Part shown: piece by piece, positions 17,000 through 27,845 of the stretch
Layout: each line of letters begins with the position of its first letter
Position numbering within the stretch: the stretch's first letter is position 1
NCBI RefSeq assembly: GCF_001027285.1
Contig: NZ_CP011509.1
Coordinates: 8,704,501 to 8,768,500, forward strand
Reading direction: 5' to 3'
Source: Archangium gephyra
GTDB lineage: Bacteria > Myxococcota > Myxococcia > Myxococcales > Myxococcaceae
Length of the DNA: 64,000 nucleotides
Notes under the pieces: model-generated
Seen by the model: only the letters and a program-made list of their open reading frames with translations
Databases searched by the model: none
What the model was told of the DNA's origin: nothing
Position numbers and translations under genes: made by a program

Positions 17000-18582
17000 C
17001 GATCGCGGGCGACCTTGAACTTGCTGGTCAGCACCGTGAGGCTGTCCGCCACGTTCTGCAGATCCTGGGCAATGCGCGTGGTGCGGCCCGTGGCGTCCAC
17101 GCCCTGCTTCACCAGTTCGGCCACGTTGCGCGCGCCCTGCACGGCCTGCTCGCTGGACTGACGCTGCTGCCGCGTCGCGATGGTGATCTGCCGCGCCGCC
17201 TCGCTCGTGCCGCGCGCCAGCTCGACGATCCGCTGGAACACCGCCGAGGCCTGCTCCGCCACCTCCACGCCGCGGTCGCTCGTGGCCATGCCCACGCGCG
17301 CCTTGGTGGCCGCCTCGTTGCCCGAGTCCTGCACCTTCTCCACGATGCGGGCGATGTCACGCGCCGACGCGGACACGTTCTCCGCCAGCTTGCGCATCTC
17401 CGCCGCCACCAGCGAGAAGCCCCGGCCCACCTCGCCCGCCTTGGTGCCCTCCAGCGCCGCGTTCAGCGCCAGCAGGTCCGAGCGCTCCGCCACCTGGTTG
17501 ATGACCTGGGCGATCTTCGACACCTGCTGCAGATCCTGGTTGAGGCCCACGATGGCGTCCGCCACGCCCTTGGACTCCATGCGGATGTCGTTGATGCCCG
17601 CCACCACCTGCGCCACCACCGCCATCGCCTCGGCCACCGCCTCGTGCGTGCGCCGCGCGCTGGACTCCACCACCTCGGTGGAGCTGGAAATCTGTTCCGC
17701 GGTGCGGCTCAGCTCCTCGAAGGTCGCGGCGATCTGCTGCGCGTACGCGGCCTGCTGGCTGATGACATGCTCCTGGTCCGCCGACGCGCCCGTCAGTCCG
17801 CGCGAGGCGCTGGAGAGCTGCTCCAACCGCGCCAGCAGCTCCGACACCGTGCCACGCAGCGTGCCGAGCATCTCGTTGAAGGAGTGCGCCATCATGCGCA
17901 CCTCGCCCGCCGAGGCCACGTCCATCTCACTGAGCGACAGGTCTCCCTGGGACACCTCGCGCGCCGCCTGCGTCATGCGCGTCACCGGCTCGGCGATGGC
18001 TCGCCCGATGAAGAAGGTGATGAACAGGCCCACCACCATGGCGCCCAGGTACACGAAGAGCGCCTCCCGCATGGACTCCGGCTTCATCTGATCGGCGTCC
18101 AGGCCCACCACGTAGGTGTGGTTGCCGGGCAACCTGCAGAAGGCCACCGGATGGCCCTGCAGGTGCACCATCGAGCACTCCTCGCCCTTGTCCGGCTCGC
18201 CCTTGAGCCCCTTGGGCACGGAGCCACGCTCGGACAGCACCTTGCCCCCGGACGAGAGCACCGCCTGGAAGGACACAGCGCCCACCTGCTCCACCCGATC
18301 GAAGACACGCAACATCTGCGGCAACGCCCGCAGACCGCCATCTCGCGACGCCACCGGCTGGGACTCGGAATGATCCGGGGCCGTCACTCCGGCCTGCTCC
18401 AGCACGGCCGAGAGCTCATCCGACGCGAGCAGGCCCACGACCCGGGTACGATCCTCGAGCCGCTCCAGCGCCGACTTCCGCTGCTGATCCGGAAAGTAGA
18501 AACCGCTGAACAGGGCCACGGCGATGCTGGGAACCAGCACCGCGAATGCCACCTGCCAGCGCAAACTGAGACGACCCCACAT
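16996..18582 (-). CDS. Methyl-accepting chemotaxis-type receptor
   Basis: A 528-residue transducer. An N-terminal membrane helix (about residues 8-28), an extracytoplasmic sensor of about 140 residues with three cysteines, and a second helix (ALFVYLGAMVVGLFITFF) lead to a HAMP segment (AEPVTRMTQAAREVSQGDL). The long signalling coiled coil has its hairpin tip at RSDLLALNAALEGTKAGE, GRGFSLVAAEMRKLAE. No CheR pentapeptide is seen. ATG 18582 was chosen (AGGAG about 10 bases upstream); the frame is open further to 18762. No che genes are near; the only partner gene is the C25-like protease translated from its stop. Confidence 0.85.
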   Translation of the reverse strand: MWGRLSLRWQVAFAVLVPSIAVALFSGFYFPDQQRKSALERLEDRTRVVGLLASDELSAVLEQAGVTAPDHSESQPVASRDGGLRALPQMLRVFDRVEQVGAVSFQAVLSSGGKVLSERGSVPKGLKGEPDKGEECSMVHLQGHPVAFCRLPGNHTYVVGLDADQMKPESMREALFVYLGAMVVGLFITFFIGRAIAEPVTRMTQAAREVSQGDLSLSEMDVASAGEVRMMAHSFNEMLGTLRGTVSELLARLEQLSSASRGLTGASADQEHVISQQAAYAQQIAATFEELSRTAEQISSSTEVVESSARRTHEAVAEAMAVVAQVVAGINDIRMESKGVADAIVGLNQDLQQVSKIAQVINQVAERSDLLALNAALEGTKAGEVGRGFSLVAAEMRKLAENVSASARDIARIVEKVQDSGNEAATKARVGMATSDRGVEVAEQASAVFQRIVELARGTSEAARQITIATRQQRQSSEQAVQGARNVAELVKQGVDATGRTTRIAQDLQNVADSLTVLTSKFKVARDR

Positions 18583-18793
18583 GCCCGGGCTCTCTCCTAT
18601 CTGATCGGAAGACGCGCCAGGCCGTGACCCTAGGCGCCCGGTGCGTGGAGCGTCAAACGGCCCGTCCCGGCCCCATGGACCGGTAGGCGGGCGGCCAGGC
18701 GTGCCCGGGGGCTTTCCCCTGTCATGTCCGGGGCTTGGCTTCCAGGGTTTCTCCATTGACACGGCTGCCCGGTGTCCCTAGGGTCCGCGCCGA

Positions 18794-19177
18794 ATGAACC
18801 CCACGCTCGACCCCAACCCCCTGGCGCCCTACCTGCCGCTGGCGATCGTGCTGCTGCTCGCGGGTGTGCTGTCGCTCATCATCGTGCAACTGGCCGCCGC
18901 CCTGGGCCCCAAGCGTCCGAGCTCCATCAAGTCCGCCCCCTTCGAGGCCGGCTCCGAGAGCAGCGGTCCGGCGCGCCAGCGCTTCGCGGTGAAGTTCTAC
19001 GTGGTGGCCCTCCTCTTCATCGTGTTCGACGTCGAAGCCGTCTTCCTGTACCCCTGGGCGGTGAACTTCCAGGCACTCGGCTGGTTCGGCTACGTGGAGA
19101 TGCTCGTTTTCGCTGCGACCCTCGTGGTGGGCCTTATCTACATCTGGAAGAAGGGCGCCCTGGAGTGGGAGCACTGA
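18794..19177 (+). CDS. nuoA: NADH-quinone oxidoreductase subunit A
   Basis: A 127-residue membrane subunit of respiratory complex I, with three hydrophobic helices (about residues 12-37, 70-92, 97-117). The loop KSAPFEAGSESSG between helices 1 and 2 is the conserved NuoA loop (YECG in others), and FDVEAVFLYPWAV is diagnostic. It starts the nuo cluster; the ATG follows a divergent promoter region shared with the receptor gene. nuoB begins 15 bases after its stop. Confidence 0.95.
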   Translation: MNPTLDPNPLAPYLPLAIVLLLAGVLSLIIVQLAAALGPKRPSSIKSAPFEAGSESSGPARQRFAVKFYVVALLFIVFDVEAVFLYPWAVNFQALGWFGYVEMLVFAATLVVGLIYIWKKGALEWEH

Positions 19178-19192
19178 GGGCACTGAGGAATC

Positions 19193-19750
<558 letters not shown>

Positions 19751-19780
19751 GCACCGCGCACCTCACGGTGCCGAGGCCCC

Positions 19781-19825
19781 AGGGCCCCGCGAACCTCTCC
19801 GGAGGTGGCGGGGCCCTCGCCTTTT
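19781..19825 (+). terminator. Terminator-like hairpin after nuoB
   Basis: Perfect outer stem AGGGCCCCGC / GCGGGGCCCT (19781-19790, 19808-19817) with an inner ACCTC/GAGGT stem and a 4-base loop, followed by cgcctttt. A smaller GGCACCG/CGGTGCC hairpin lies just before it (19750-19772). It implies that nuoAB is at least partly separated from the downstream genes. Confidence 0.7.
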
Positions 19826-19910
19826 CGGGCGGGCAGGCGGGCTCGTGACTCGTGCGGACCTCCGAGGTACGTGCGAGAATGCGTCTTCCCCCCATTACCG
19901 CCGAGGTCGC

Positions 19911-21254
19911 GTGGACGAGACCGGGCAGACACGACCCCCCCTCATCGACTTCCTGCGGGAGCCGGTGGGAAGGGCCCTCGAGGAGGAGCGCCGGCTCAAC
20001 ACCGTGCGCCTGGCGCTGCTGCGCTTCCTCGGCGTGTCCGCCATCCTCGCCGTCACGGTGTACCTCGCCCGGGTGCAGGGGCTGGCGGACTGGGAGGTGT
20101 ACCTCGCCCCCTTCGGCGCCTACTGGTTGTGCACCGCGATGACGGTGGGTGCCGTCTGGCGCTGGCCCCGGGGGGCGAGCTGGGCCGGACTGTCACTCGC
20201 GGTGGTGGACGTGCCGGCCATCTACTGGCTGCAGCACCTCGCCCTGCCCGTCTCCCCTTCACCCGGAGGCGTGGCGGGTTTCACCCTGGGGCTCTACGCC
20301 TGCCTCATCGTCCTGTCCGCGCTGTCGCTGCGCCGGCCGGTCATCTTCGCCGTGACGGGGGTGGCGGCCATCGCCGAGGTGACGTTGCAGGCCGAGGCCT
20401 CCATCGGCGTGGGGGCCCGCGTGGTGGCCGTGGTGGTGCTGGTGCTGACGGGCGCCGCCTCGCGCTACCTCTTCCACCGCATCCGCGTGCTCATCTCCGC
20501 GGTGACGAGCGAGGAGCTCAAACGCGCCCAGCTCGGCCGCTACTTCTCCCCCGCGGTGGCCGATCGCCTGCAGGACCTGGCCTCGCCCGTGTCCACCCCC
20601 GAGGTGCGCGAGGTGACCATCCTCTTCTCGGACCTGCGCGACTTCACCGCGCTCAGCGAGCGGCTGTCCCCCGAGGCCGTGGTGGCCGTCCTCAACGAGT
20701 ACTACGGGCACATGGTGGAGGTGGTGTTCCGCCACGGCGGCACGCTCGACAAGTTCATCGGGGACGCACTCATGGTGTACTTCGGCGCCCCCCTGCCCGA
20801 CCCGGAGCACCCCCGGCGCGCCGTGGCGTGCGCCCTGGAGATGGTGGAGGAGTTGGAGGCGCTCAACGCCGAGCGGCTCGCCCGGGGCGAGCCCAGCCTG
20901 CGCATGGGGGTGGGCCTGCACACCGGCCGGGTGGTGCTCGGCAACATCGGCTCCACCGCCCGCCGCCTGGAGTACACCGCCATTGGCGACACGGTGAACC
21001 TGGCCAGCCGCATCGAGCACCTCACCAAGCAGCACCGTACCCCGGTGCTCGTCTCCCGGGAGACCCGGGAGCGGGCGGGCGAGGGCTTTCGCTGGCGGGA
21101 GATGCCCCCCACCCCCGTGGCCGGCAAACGCGAGCCGGTGGCCACCTTCATTCCCGAGCCACTTCCCGCCCGGGAGGGCACCGAGGGGTCGGCCCGGAAG
21201 TCCCATTCCGGCGAACGCCGGCTTCTGACTCGCGTAAGTAGTGAGGATGCCTGA
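19911..21254 (+). CDS. Class III adenylate cyclase, membrane-bound
   Basis: A protein of about 447 residues. The N-terminal half has about five or six hydrophobic segments (an integral membrane sensor-like region). The C-terminal half is a class III cyclase domain with intact catalytic residues: the metal aspartates in [11 protein letters not shown] and [13 protein letters not shown], the lysine of LDKF for adenine recognition, and [14 protein letters not shown] with the aspartate/threonine and the transition-state Asn/Arg. It should make cAMP. GTG 19911 was chosen (GAGG 4 bases upstream); GTG 19845 is in frame. It sits between nuoB and nuoC, an unusual place. Confidence 0.87.
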   Translation: MDETGQTRPPLIDFLREPVGRALEEERRLNTVRLALLRFLGVSAILAVTVYLARVQGLADWEVYLAPFGAYWLCTAMTVGAVWRWPRGASWAGLSLAVVDVPAIYWLQHLALPVSPSPGGVAGFTLGLYACLIVLSALSLRRPVIFAVTGVAAIAEVTLQAEASIGVGARVVAVVVLVLTGAASRYLFHRIRVLISAVTSEELKRAQLGRYFSPAVADRLQDLASPVSTPEVREVTILFSDLRDFTALSERLSPEAVVAVLNEYYGHMVEVVFRHGGTLDKFIGDALMVYFGAPLPDPEHPRRAVACALEMVEELEALNAERLARGEPSLRMGVGLHTGRVVLGNIGSTARRLEYTAIGDTVNLASRIEHLTKQHRTPVLVSRETRERAGEGFRWREMPPTPVAGKREPVATFIPEPLPAREGTEGSARKSHSGERRLLTRVSSEDA

Positions 21255-21327
21255 GGGATTACGTTGACGCCTGCCGGGGGGCATCCTTATAACGCGCCGG
21301 ATTCCATAGCCAGCATTGGGGCCCCCT

Positions 21328-21855
21328 TTGAGCACTTTCGCACTGGACAGGGTCACCGCCCAGTTTCCGGAGGCGGTGGCGGAGCGCTACCTCGACCGCA
21401 CTGGCGGCGCCTGGGCCGTCATCCACGCGGAGCACCTTCCCAAGGTCGCCGCGTTCCTGAAGGACGAGCTGGACTTCAAGCTCTTCACTTCCATCGACGC
21501 GGTGGACCGCCTGCACCTCGCGGAGAATGATCCGCGCTTCGAGGTCGTCTACTTCATCTACTCGCTGTCGCGGCACGAGCACGTGCGCCTGAAGGTGCGC
21601 GTGAGCGAGGCCCGCCCGGAGCTCCCCTCCATCACGCCCGTGTTCCGCGGCGCCGACTGGTGGGAGCGCTTCGTCTGGGACTTCTACGGCATCCGCTTCT
21701 CGGGACACCCGGACCTGCGCCGCGTGTTGCTGTACGAGGAGTTCCAGGGCCACCCGCTCCGCAAGGACTACGCCCTGCGCGACCGTCAGCCGCTCATTCC
21801 CGAGCGGCCCATCAAGGACATCTTCCGCGGCCCCGGGACCAGCGGCGTTTCCTGA
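21328..21855 (+). CDS. nuoC: NADH-quinone oxidoreductase subunit C
   Basis: A complex I peripheral-arm subunit of about 175 residues. The signature WWERFVWDFYGIRFSGHPDLRRVLL (in part) and HPLRKDYALRDRQP mark the family. It is a separate protein, not the NuoCD fusion seen in enterobacteria. The start is uncertain: no ATG exists near the N-terminus, so TTG 21328 (or TTG 21316) is used. It opens the second nuo segment, C-D-G-H-I. Confidence 0.93.
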   Translation: MSTFALDRVTAQFPEAVAERYLDRTGGAWAVIHAEHLPKVAAFLKDELDFKLFTSIDAVDRLHLAENDPRFEVVYFIYSLSRHEHVRLKVRVSEARPELPSITPVFRGADWWERFVWDFYGIRFSGHPDLRRVLLYEEFQGHPLRKDYALRDRQPLIPERPIKDIFRGPGTSGVS

Positions 21856-21890
21856 GCGCCCCCACCGGCAGCCTCCCGAGGACAGACATC

Positions 21891-23156
21891 ATGGCGGACA
21901 CCCACAAGCCCGTGTCACCCCCCACCCCCGAAGCGCCCAACCCGGACACCGACGCCTACGCCCACGAGGCGGAGCTGGAGGCCCACCTCCAGACCAAGCG
22001 GATGTACGTGAACATGGGCCCCTCCCACCCGGCCACGCACGGCACCGTGCGGCTGAAGGTGGAGCTCGAGGGCGAGAACATCGCCGAGATCGACTGCGAG
22101 ATCGGCTTCCTGCACCGCGGCTTCCAGAAGAGCTGCGAGAACGTCACCTGGACGCAGTGCCTGCCGTACACGGACCGGTTGAACTACGTGTCCGCGATGA
22201 TGAACAACTTCGGCTTCCTCAACGCCGTGGAGAAGCTCATCGGCCTGGAGATCCCGGAGCGCGCCCAGTACATCCGCGTCATCGGCTCCGAGCTGCACCG
22301 CATCCATGATCACCTCACGTGCGTGGGCGCCACGGGCATGGAGCTGGGCGGCTTCGCCCCGTTCCTCTTCGCCGTGGAAGCGCGCGAGCTCATCATGGAC
22401 CGCGTGGCCGAGCTGACGGGCGCGCGTCTGACCACCAACTTCGGGCGCATCGGCGGCATGAACCGCGACCTGCCCGAGGGCTGGAGCGAGAAGGTCATCA
22501 AGACGCTCGACAAGGTCATGGAGCTGGTCAACGAGGTGGACGGGCTGCTCTCGCGCAACCGCATCTTCGTGGACCGCACCAAGGACACGGGCATCATCAC
22601 GGCCGCGGACGCCATCGACTACGGCTGGACGGGCCCCTGCCTGCGCGCCTGCGGCATCGACTACGACATCCGCAAGGCCAAGCCCTACTGGGTCTACGAC
22701 CGGATGGACTTCGACGTGCCGGTGGGTGAGAAGGGCGACAACTACGACCGGTACCTGATGCGCATCGAGGAGATGAAGCAGTCGGATCGCATCATCCGCC
22801 AGGCGCTCAAGCAGATTCCGGCCGGCCCCATCATCCTGGATGACTGGCGCATCGCGCTGCCGCCCAAGCCCGAGGTGTACGGCACCATCGAAGGCGTCAT
22901 CTCGCACTTCAAGCTGGTGATGGAGGGCGTGCAGGTGCCCGCCGGCGAGGTGTACGACGCCACCGAGGCCGCCAACGGCGAGCTGGGCTGGTACATGGTG
23001 AGCGACGGCAGCGGCCGTCCGTACAAGGTCCACGTGCGCGCGCCGGGCTACCCCATCCTGTCCGCCGTGCCCCACATCATCAAGGGCAAGCTGCTGGCGG
23101 ACCTCATTCCCACCTTTGACACGATCAACATGATCGGCGGCGAGGTCGAGCAGTGA
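21891..23156 (+). CDS. nuoD: NADH-quinone oxidoreductase subunit D
   Basis: A 421-residue 49-kDa-type subunit that forms the quinone-reduction site with NuoB. It carries [14 protein letters not shown], the quinone-site loop, then [42 protein letters not shown] and the closing [13 protein letters not shown]. About 30 Pro/Thr-rich residues precede the conserved part. ATG 21891 follows nuoC by 35 bases. Its TGA overlaps the nuoG GTG. Confidence 0.96.
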   Translation: MADTHKPVSPPTPEAPNPDTDAYAHEAELEAHLQTKRMYVNMGPSHPATHGTVRLKVELEGENIAEIDCEIGFLHRGFQKSCENVTWTQCLPYTDRLNYVSAMMNNFGFLNAVEKLIGLEIPERAQYIRVIGSELHRIHDHLTCVGATGMELGGFAPFLFAVEARELIMDRVAELTGARLTTNFGRIGGMNRDLPEGWSEKVIKTLDKVMELVNEVDGLLSRNRIFVDRTKDTGIITAADAIDYGWTGPCLRACGIDYDIRKAKPYWVYDRMDFDVPVGEKGDNYDRYLMRIEEMKQSDRIIRQALKQIPAGPIILDDWRIALPPKPEVYGTIEGVISHFKLVMEGVQVPAGEVYDATEAANGELGWYMVSDGSGRPYKVHVRAPGYPILSAVPHIIKGKLLADLIPTFDTINMIGGEVEQ

Positions 23157-25018
23157 GCGACAACGACACCAAGAAGCCCACCGGAGACGCCCAGCCGCCC
23201 CCGAAGGGTGCGCCCACGGATACGCCGGCGGCGAAGATCGGCTCCCAGCCCTCCAACCCGCCCGCGGGTGCGAAGCTGGACACGCCTCCGGCCGCGCACA
23301 GCAACCCCACGGGGACTCCTCCGCCTCCCGCCGCCAAGCCGGCCGGGCCGCCCCCGCCGAAGAATCCGGGCTTCGTCACCTGCACCATCGACGGCAAGGA
23401 AGTCGTCGTGAAGCCGGGGACGAACATGATCGAGGCGGCCCGGATGGTCGGCTCGGACATCCCCTACTTCTGCTACCACCCGCGCCTGTCCATCGCGGCC
23501 AACTGCCGCATGTGCATGGTGGAGGCCTCCAACGCCCCCAAGCTGGTGCCCGGCTGCCAGACTCCGCTCGTCGAGGGCCAGGTCATCAAGACCACCACGC
23601 CCAAGGTGAAGGAGCAGCAGCGAGCCGTCATGGAGTTCCTGCTCCTCAACCACCCGGTCGACTGCTCCATCTGCGACCAGGCCGGTGAGTGCAAGCTGCA
23701 GGACTACTACATGCGCTACGACTACCGCCCCTCGCGTCTGGAGGGCGGCAAGGTCATGAAGAACAAGCGCAAGGTCCTGGGGCCCCGCGTGGTGCTGGAC
23801 CAGGAGCGCTGCATCATCTGCAGCCGCTGCGTGCGCTTCATGAACGAGATTCCGAAGGAGCCGCAGCTCGGCATCTTCGGCCGTGGCAGCCACGAGGTCA
23901 TCGACACCTTCCCGGGCAGCGAGCTCAACAGCAACTACTCGCTCAACACCGTGGACATCTGCCCGGTGGGCGCGCTGCTCAGCCGCGACTTCCGCTTCCG
24001 CGCCCGCTCCTGGTTCCTGTCCGCCGCTCCGTCCGTGTGCACCGGCTGCTCGCGCGGCTGCAACATCTACGCGGACTTCATGGCGCAGGACACCTACCGC
24101 TACCGCCCGCGCGAGAACGAGGCCATCAACAAGAGCTGGATGTGCGACCACGGCCGCGCGACCTACAAGGGTCTCAACGTCGGGCGCGTGCTCAGCGCCG
24201 TGGTGGGCCGCCAGCAGGGTGGCACCGCCCGTCCGGAAGTGGCGCGCAGGGAGGCCCTCCAGGCCGCCGCCAAGGCGCTCTCCGGCGTGAAGGGCCAGGT
24301 GGCCGTGCTCGCCTCGCCCGTGGCCTCCAACGAGGATCTGCTCGCCACGCTCACCTTCGCCAAGGCGACGCTGGGCGCGAAGGAGATTTACGTGGGTGGC
24401 CGCCCGCAGGGTGAGGCGGACCACTTCCTCCTCACGGCGGACCGTAACCCCAACCGCAAGGGCCTGGAGCTGATCGCCCAGGGCCTGGGGCTGACGCTCA
24501 AGCCGTTCGAGGACCTGGTGAAGGCCATGGACGGCGGCAAGGTGAAGGCGCTCTACGCCGTGGGCACCGAGGTGCCGGGCAACGTGGAGACCTTCGCCCA
24601 GGCGGCCGCGAAGCTGGACGTGTTCGTGGCGCAGGCCACCAACGAGTCGCCGCTCACCGCGCAGGCCACCGTGCTGCTGCCGGCCTCCGCGCACGTGGAG
24701 TTCGATGGCTCCTTCGTGCAGACGGACGGCATCGTGCAGCGCTTCCGCAAGGCCTACCCCTCCAAGGGTGACGCCCTGGCGCACTGGGCGCTGGCGGCCG
24801 AGCTCACCCGCGAGATGGGTGGCACCGCGGCCTGGACGTCCTCTCGCGAGGTGTTCCGCGAGCTGGGCAAGGCCGTGAGCGTGTTCGCCGAGTTCGACTG
24901 GGACAAGGCGGCTCCTCCCGACCGGGAGAAGCCGGGCATCAACCCGCTGCCGACCGCCGCCGACGGCCGGCCTCCGGGGTACCGTGAGTTCGGCGCTCCC
25001 AGGGTCCGGGGTATCTGA
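23153..25018 (+). CDS. nuoG: NADH-quinone oxidoreductase subunit G
   Basis: A 621-residue iron-sulfur subunit. After a Pro/Ala-rich N-terminal extension of about 70 residues comes a 2Fe-2S domain (CYHPRLSIAANCRMC), the HPVDCSICDQAGECKLQ histidine/cysteine cluster, then CIICSRCVRF and DICPVGAL for 4Fe-4S centres, and VCTGCSRGCN. The C-terminal part is a shortened molybdopterin-oxidoreductase-like domain. The proline-rich leader is unusual and may be a flexible tether. GTG 23153 overlaps the nuoD stop; nuoH follows 2 bases after its end. Confidence 0.94.
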   Translation: MSDNDTKKPTGDAQPPPKGAPTDTPAAKIGSQPSNPPAGAKLDTPPAAHSNPTGTPPPPAAKPAGPPPPKNPGFVTCTIDGKEVVVKPGTNMIEAARMVGSDIPYFCYHPRLSIAANCRMCMVEASNAPKLVPGCQTPLVEGQVIKTTTPKVKEQQRAVMEFLLLNHPVDCSICDQAGECKLQDYYMRYDYRPSRLEGGKVMKNKRKVLGPRVVLDQERCIICSRCVRFMNEIPKEPQLGIFGRGSHEVIDTFPGSELNSNYSLNTVDICPVGALLSRDFRFRARSWFLSAAPSVCTGCSRGCNIYADFMAQDTYRYRPRENEAINKSWMCDHGRATYKGLNVGRVLSAVVGRQQGGTARPEVARREALQAAAKALSGVKGQVAVLASPVASNEDLLATLTFAKATLGAKEIYVGGRPQGEADHFLLTADRNPNRKGLELIAQGLGLTLKPFEDLVKAMDGGKVKALYAVGTEVPGNVETFAQAAAKLDVFVAQATNESPLTAQATVLLPASAHVEFDGSFVQTDGIVQRFRKAYPSKGDALAHWALAAELTREMGGTAAWTSSREVFRELGKAVSVFAEFDWDKAAPPDREKPGINPLPTAADGRPPGYREFGAPRVRGI

Positions 25019-25020
25019 CA

Positions 25021-26502
<1,482 letters not shown>

Positions 26503-26520
26503 GGCTGAGAGAAAGACACC

Positions 26521-27279
26521 ATGGCTTACAAGGCAACTCAGGATCCCCGCACCGACATCCGCGAGCGGTCCTTCCTGCCGGAGCTGATCAAGGGCCTGGC
26601 CATCACCACGCGGCACTTCCTGCGCAACCTGTTCGGAACGCGCGAGGTGGGCGTCCCGTTCGAGGACCGCAAGGGCACCAGCCTGGTCACCACCGTGCAG
26701 TACCCCGAGGAGAAGGTCCCCTATCCTCCCGGGTACCGCGGTCTGCACCGGCTGGTTCCGCGCGAGGATGGCAAGCCGCGCTGCGTGGCCTGCTACATGT
26801 GCGCCACCATCTGCCCGGCCCAGTGCATCTACATCGAGGCCGGGGAGTACGAGGTGGACGCGGCCGAGGGTGAGTCGCGCGTCATCGAGAAGTTCCCCAC
26901 CCAGTTCGTCATCGATGAGCTGCGCTGCATCGTGTGCGGCCTGTGCGTGGACGCGTGCCCCAAGGACGCCATCCGCATGGACACGTACACGCACACTCCG
27001 CCGGAGTACAACCGGCAGGGCTTCGTGTACGACATCCCCAAGCTGCTCAAGGGGCCCGCCGTGTCCCACCCGTCCGACCCGTGGAACAAGCGTCCGGGCT
27101 CGGAGCAGCCGGCGCACGTGCACAAGGAGGCCCACACCCGCGTGGGCGAGGGCCACGAGGCGCACCACGGCCACGAGCTCGCGGCGGGCCACTCGCACGG
27201 CGACCACGTCACCCCGGGCACCCGCTCCACCGTCGTCTCCAACGAGGGCCCGGTGCCCGTGACGAAGTTCCTCAAGTAG
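26521..27279 (+). CDS. nuoI: NADH-quinone oxidoreductase subunit I with His tail
   Basis: A 252-residue subunit with two 4Fe-4S clusters (N6a and N6b): [16 protein letters not shown] (about 82-97) and [16 protein letters not shown] (about 137-152). The family normally ends soon after; here a tail of about 60 residues continues with ten histidines within 32 residues ([21 protein letters not shown]). It is the last recognised nuo gene of the cluster and is followed by a hairpin. Confidence 0.95.
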   Translation: MAYKATQDPRTDIRERSFLPELIKGLAITTRHFLRNLFGTREVGVPFEDRKGTSLVTTVQYPEEKVPYPPGYRGLHRLVPREDGKPRCVACYMCATICPAQCIYIEAGEYEVDAAEGESRVIEKFPTQFVIDELRCIVCGLCVDACPKDAIRMDTYTHTPPEYNRQGFVYDIPKLLKGPAVSHPSDPWNKRPGSEQPAHVHKEAHTRVGEGHEAHHGHELAAGHSHGDHVTPGTRSTVVSNEGPVPVTKFLK

Positions 27280-27302
27280 GACGTCCGGCACCCGCCGGCT
27301 CC

Positions 27303-27352
27303 CGGCCCGCCCTCCCCGCTCCCCTGCGGTGGACGGCGGGCCGGTGCCGTTT
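27303..27352 (+). terminator. Hairpin after nuoI
   Basis: Nine-base perfect stem CGGCCCGCC (27303-27311) and GGCGGGCCG (27335-27343), followed by gtgccgttt. The short T-run makes this a plausible terminator for the nuoC-D-G-H-I segment. Confidence 0.5.
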
Positions 27353-27476
27353 CAGGGGGCCCGCGTGCAGCCGGATTGGAGCCCTACAACCCGGCTCCCT
27401 GCGTGCGAGGGGGCTGGCCCTCACCGGCCGCGCGACCCTTTCCGGCCACTCGCAAACGCCGTAGGGTGGATGGCGT

Positions 27477-27833
27477 ATGAAGCGCTACCGCCTCTCCGTG
27501 TGCAAGGGCTCGAGCTGCAAGTCGAACGGCTCCGACTCCGTGGCCGCGGCCGCCCGTGACGAGCTGTCCGCCCGCAAGCTCCAGACGCGCTGCGAGCTGT
27601 ACCGCGGAGGCTGCTACGGCTTCTGCCACATGGGTCCCAACGTCGTCATCCGCGAGGAGACGGGACGCAAGCGGGATCCGCTCTCCCCCGAGGACTTCCA
27701 GCTCATGGGCTGGGAGGGCGAGGTGTACTACTCGCACATGACCCCGGAGAAGATGAAGCGCGTGGTGGCCGAGCACATCGAGCAGGACAAGCCCGTCGTC
27801 GAGCTCTTCGGCCACCCGGACGAGGCGGAGTAG
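27477..27833 (+). CDS. Thioredoxin-like 2Fe-2S ferredoxin
   Basis: A 118-residue protein with the (2Fe-2S) ferredoxin/NuoE-like thioredoxin fold. The four ligand cysteines are in the two expected places: CKGSSCKSNG near residue 9 and CELYRGGCYGFC near residues 38-49. Such proteins are electron carriers; the related domain in NuoE carries cluster N1a. It lies 197 bases after nuoI on the same strand. As nuoE is missing nearby, a role alongside complex I is possible but only inferred. Confidence 0.8.
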   Translation: MKRYRLSVCKGSSCKSNGSDSVAAAARDELSARKLQTRCELYRGGCYGFCHMGPNVVIREETGRKRDPLSPEDFQLMGWEGEVYYSHMTPEKMKRVVAEHIEQDKPVVELFGHPDEAE

Positions 27834-27845
27834 CCCGCCCCGCCT

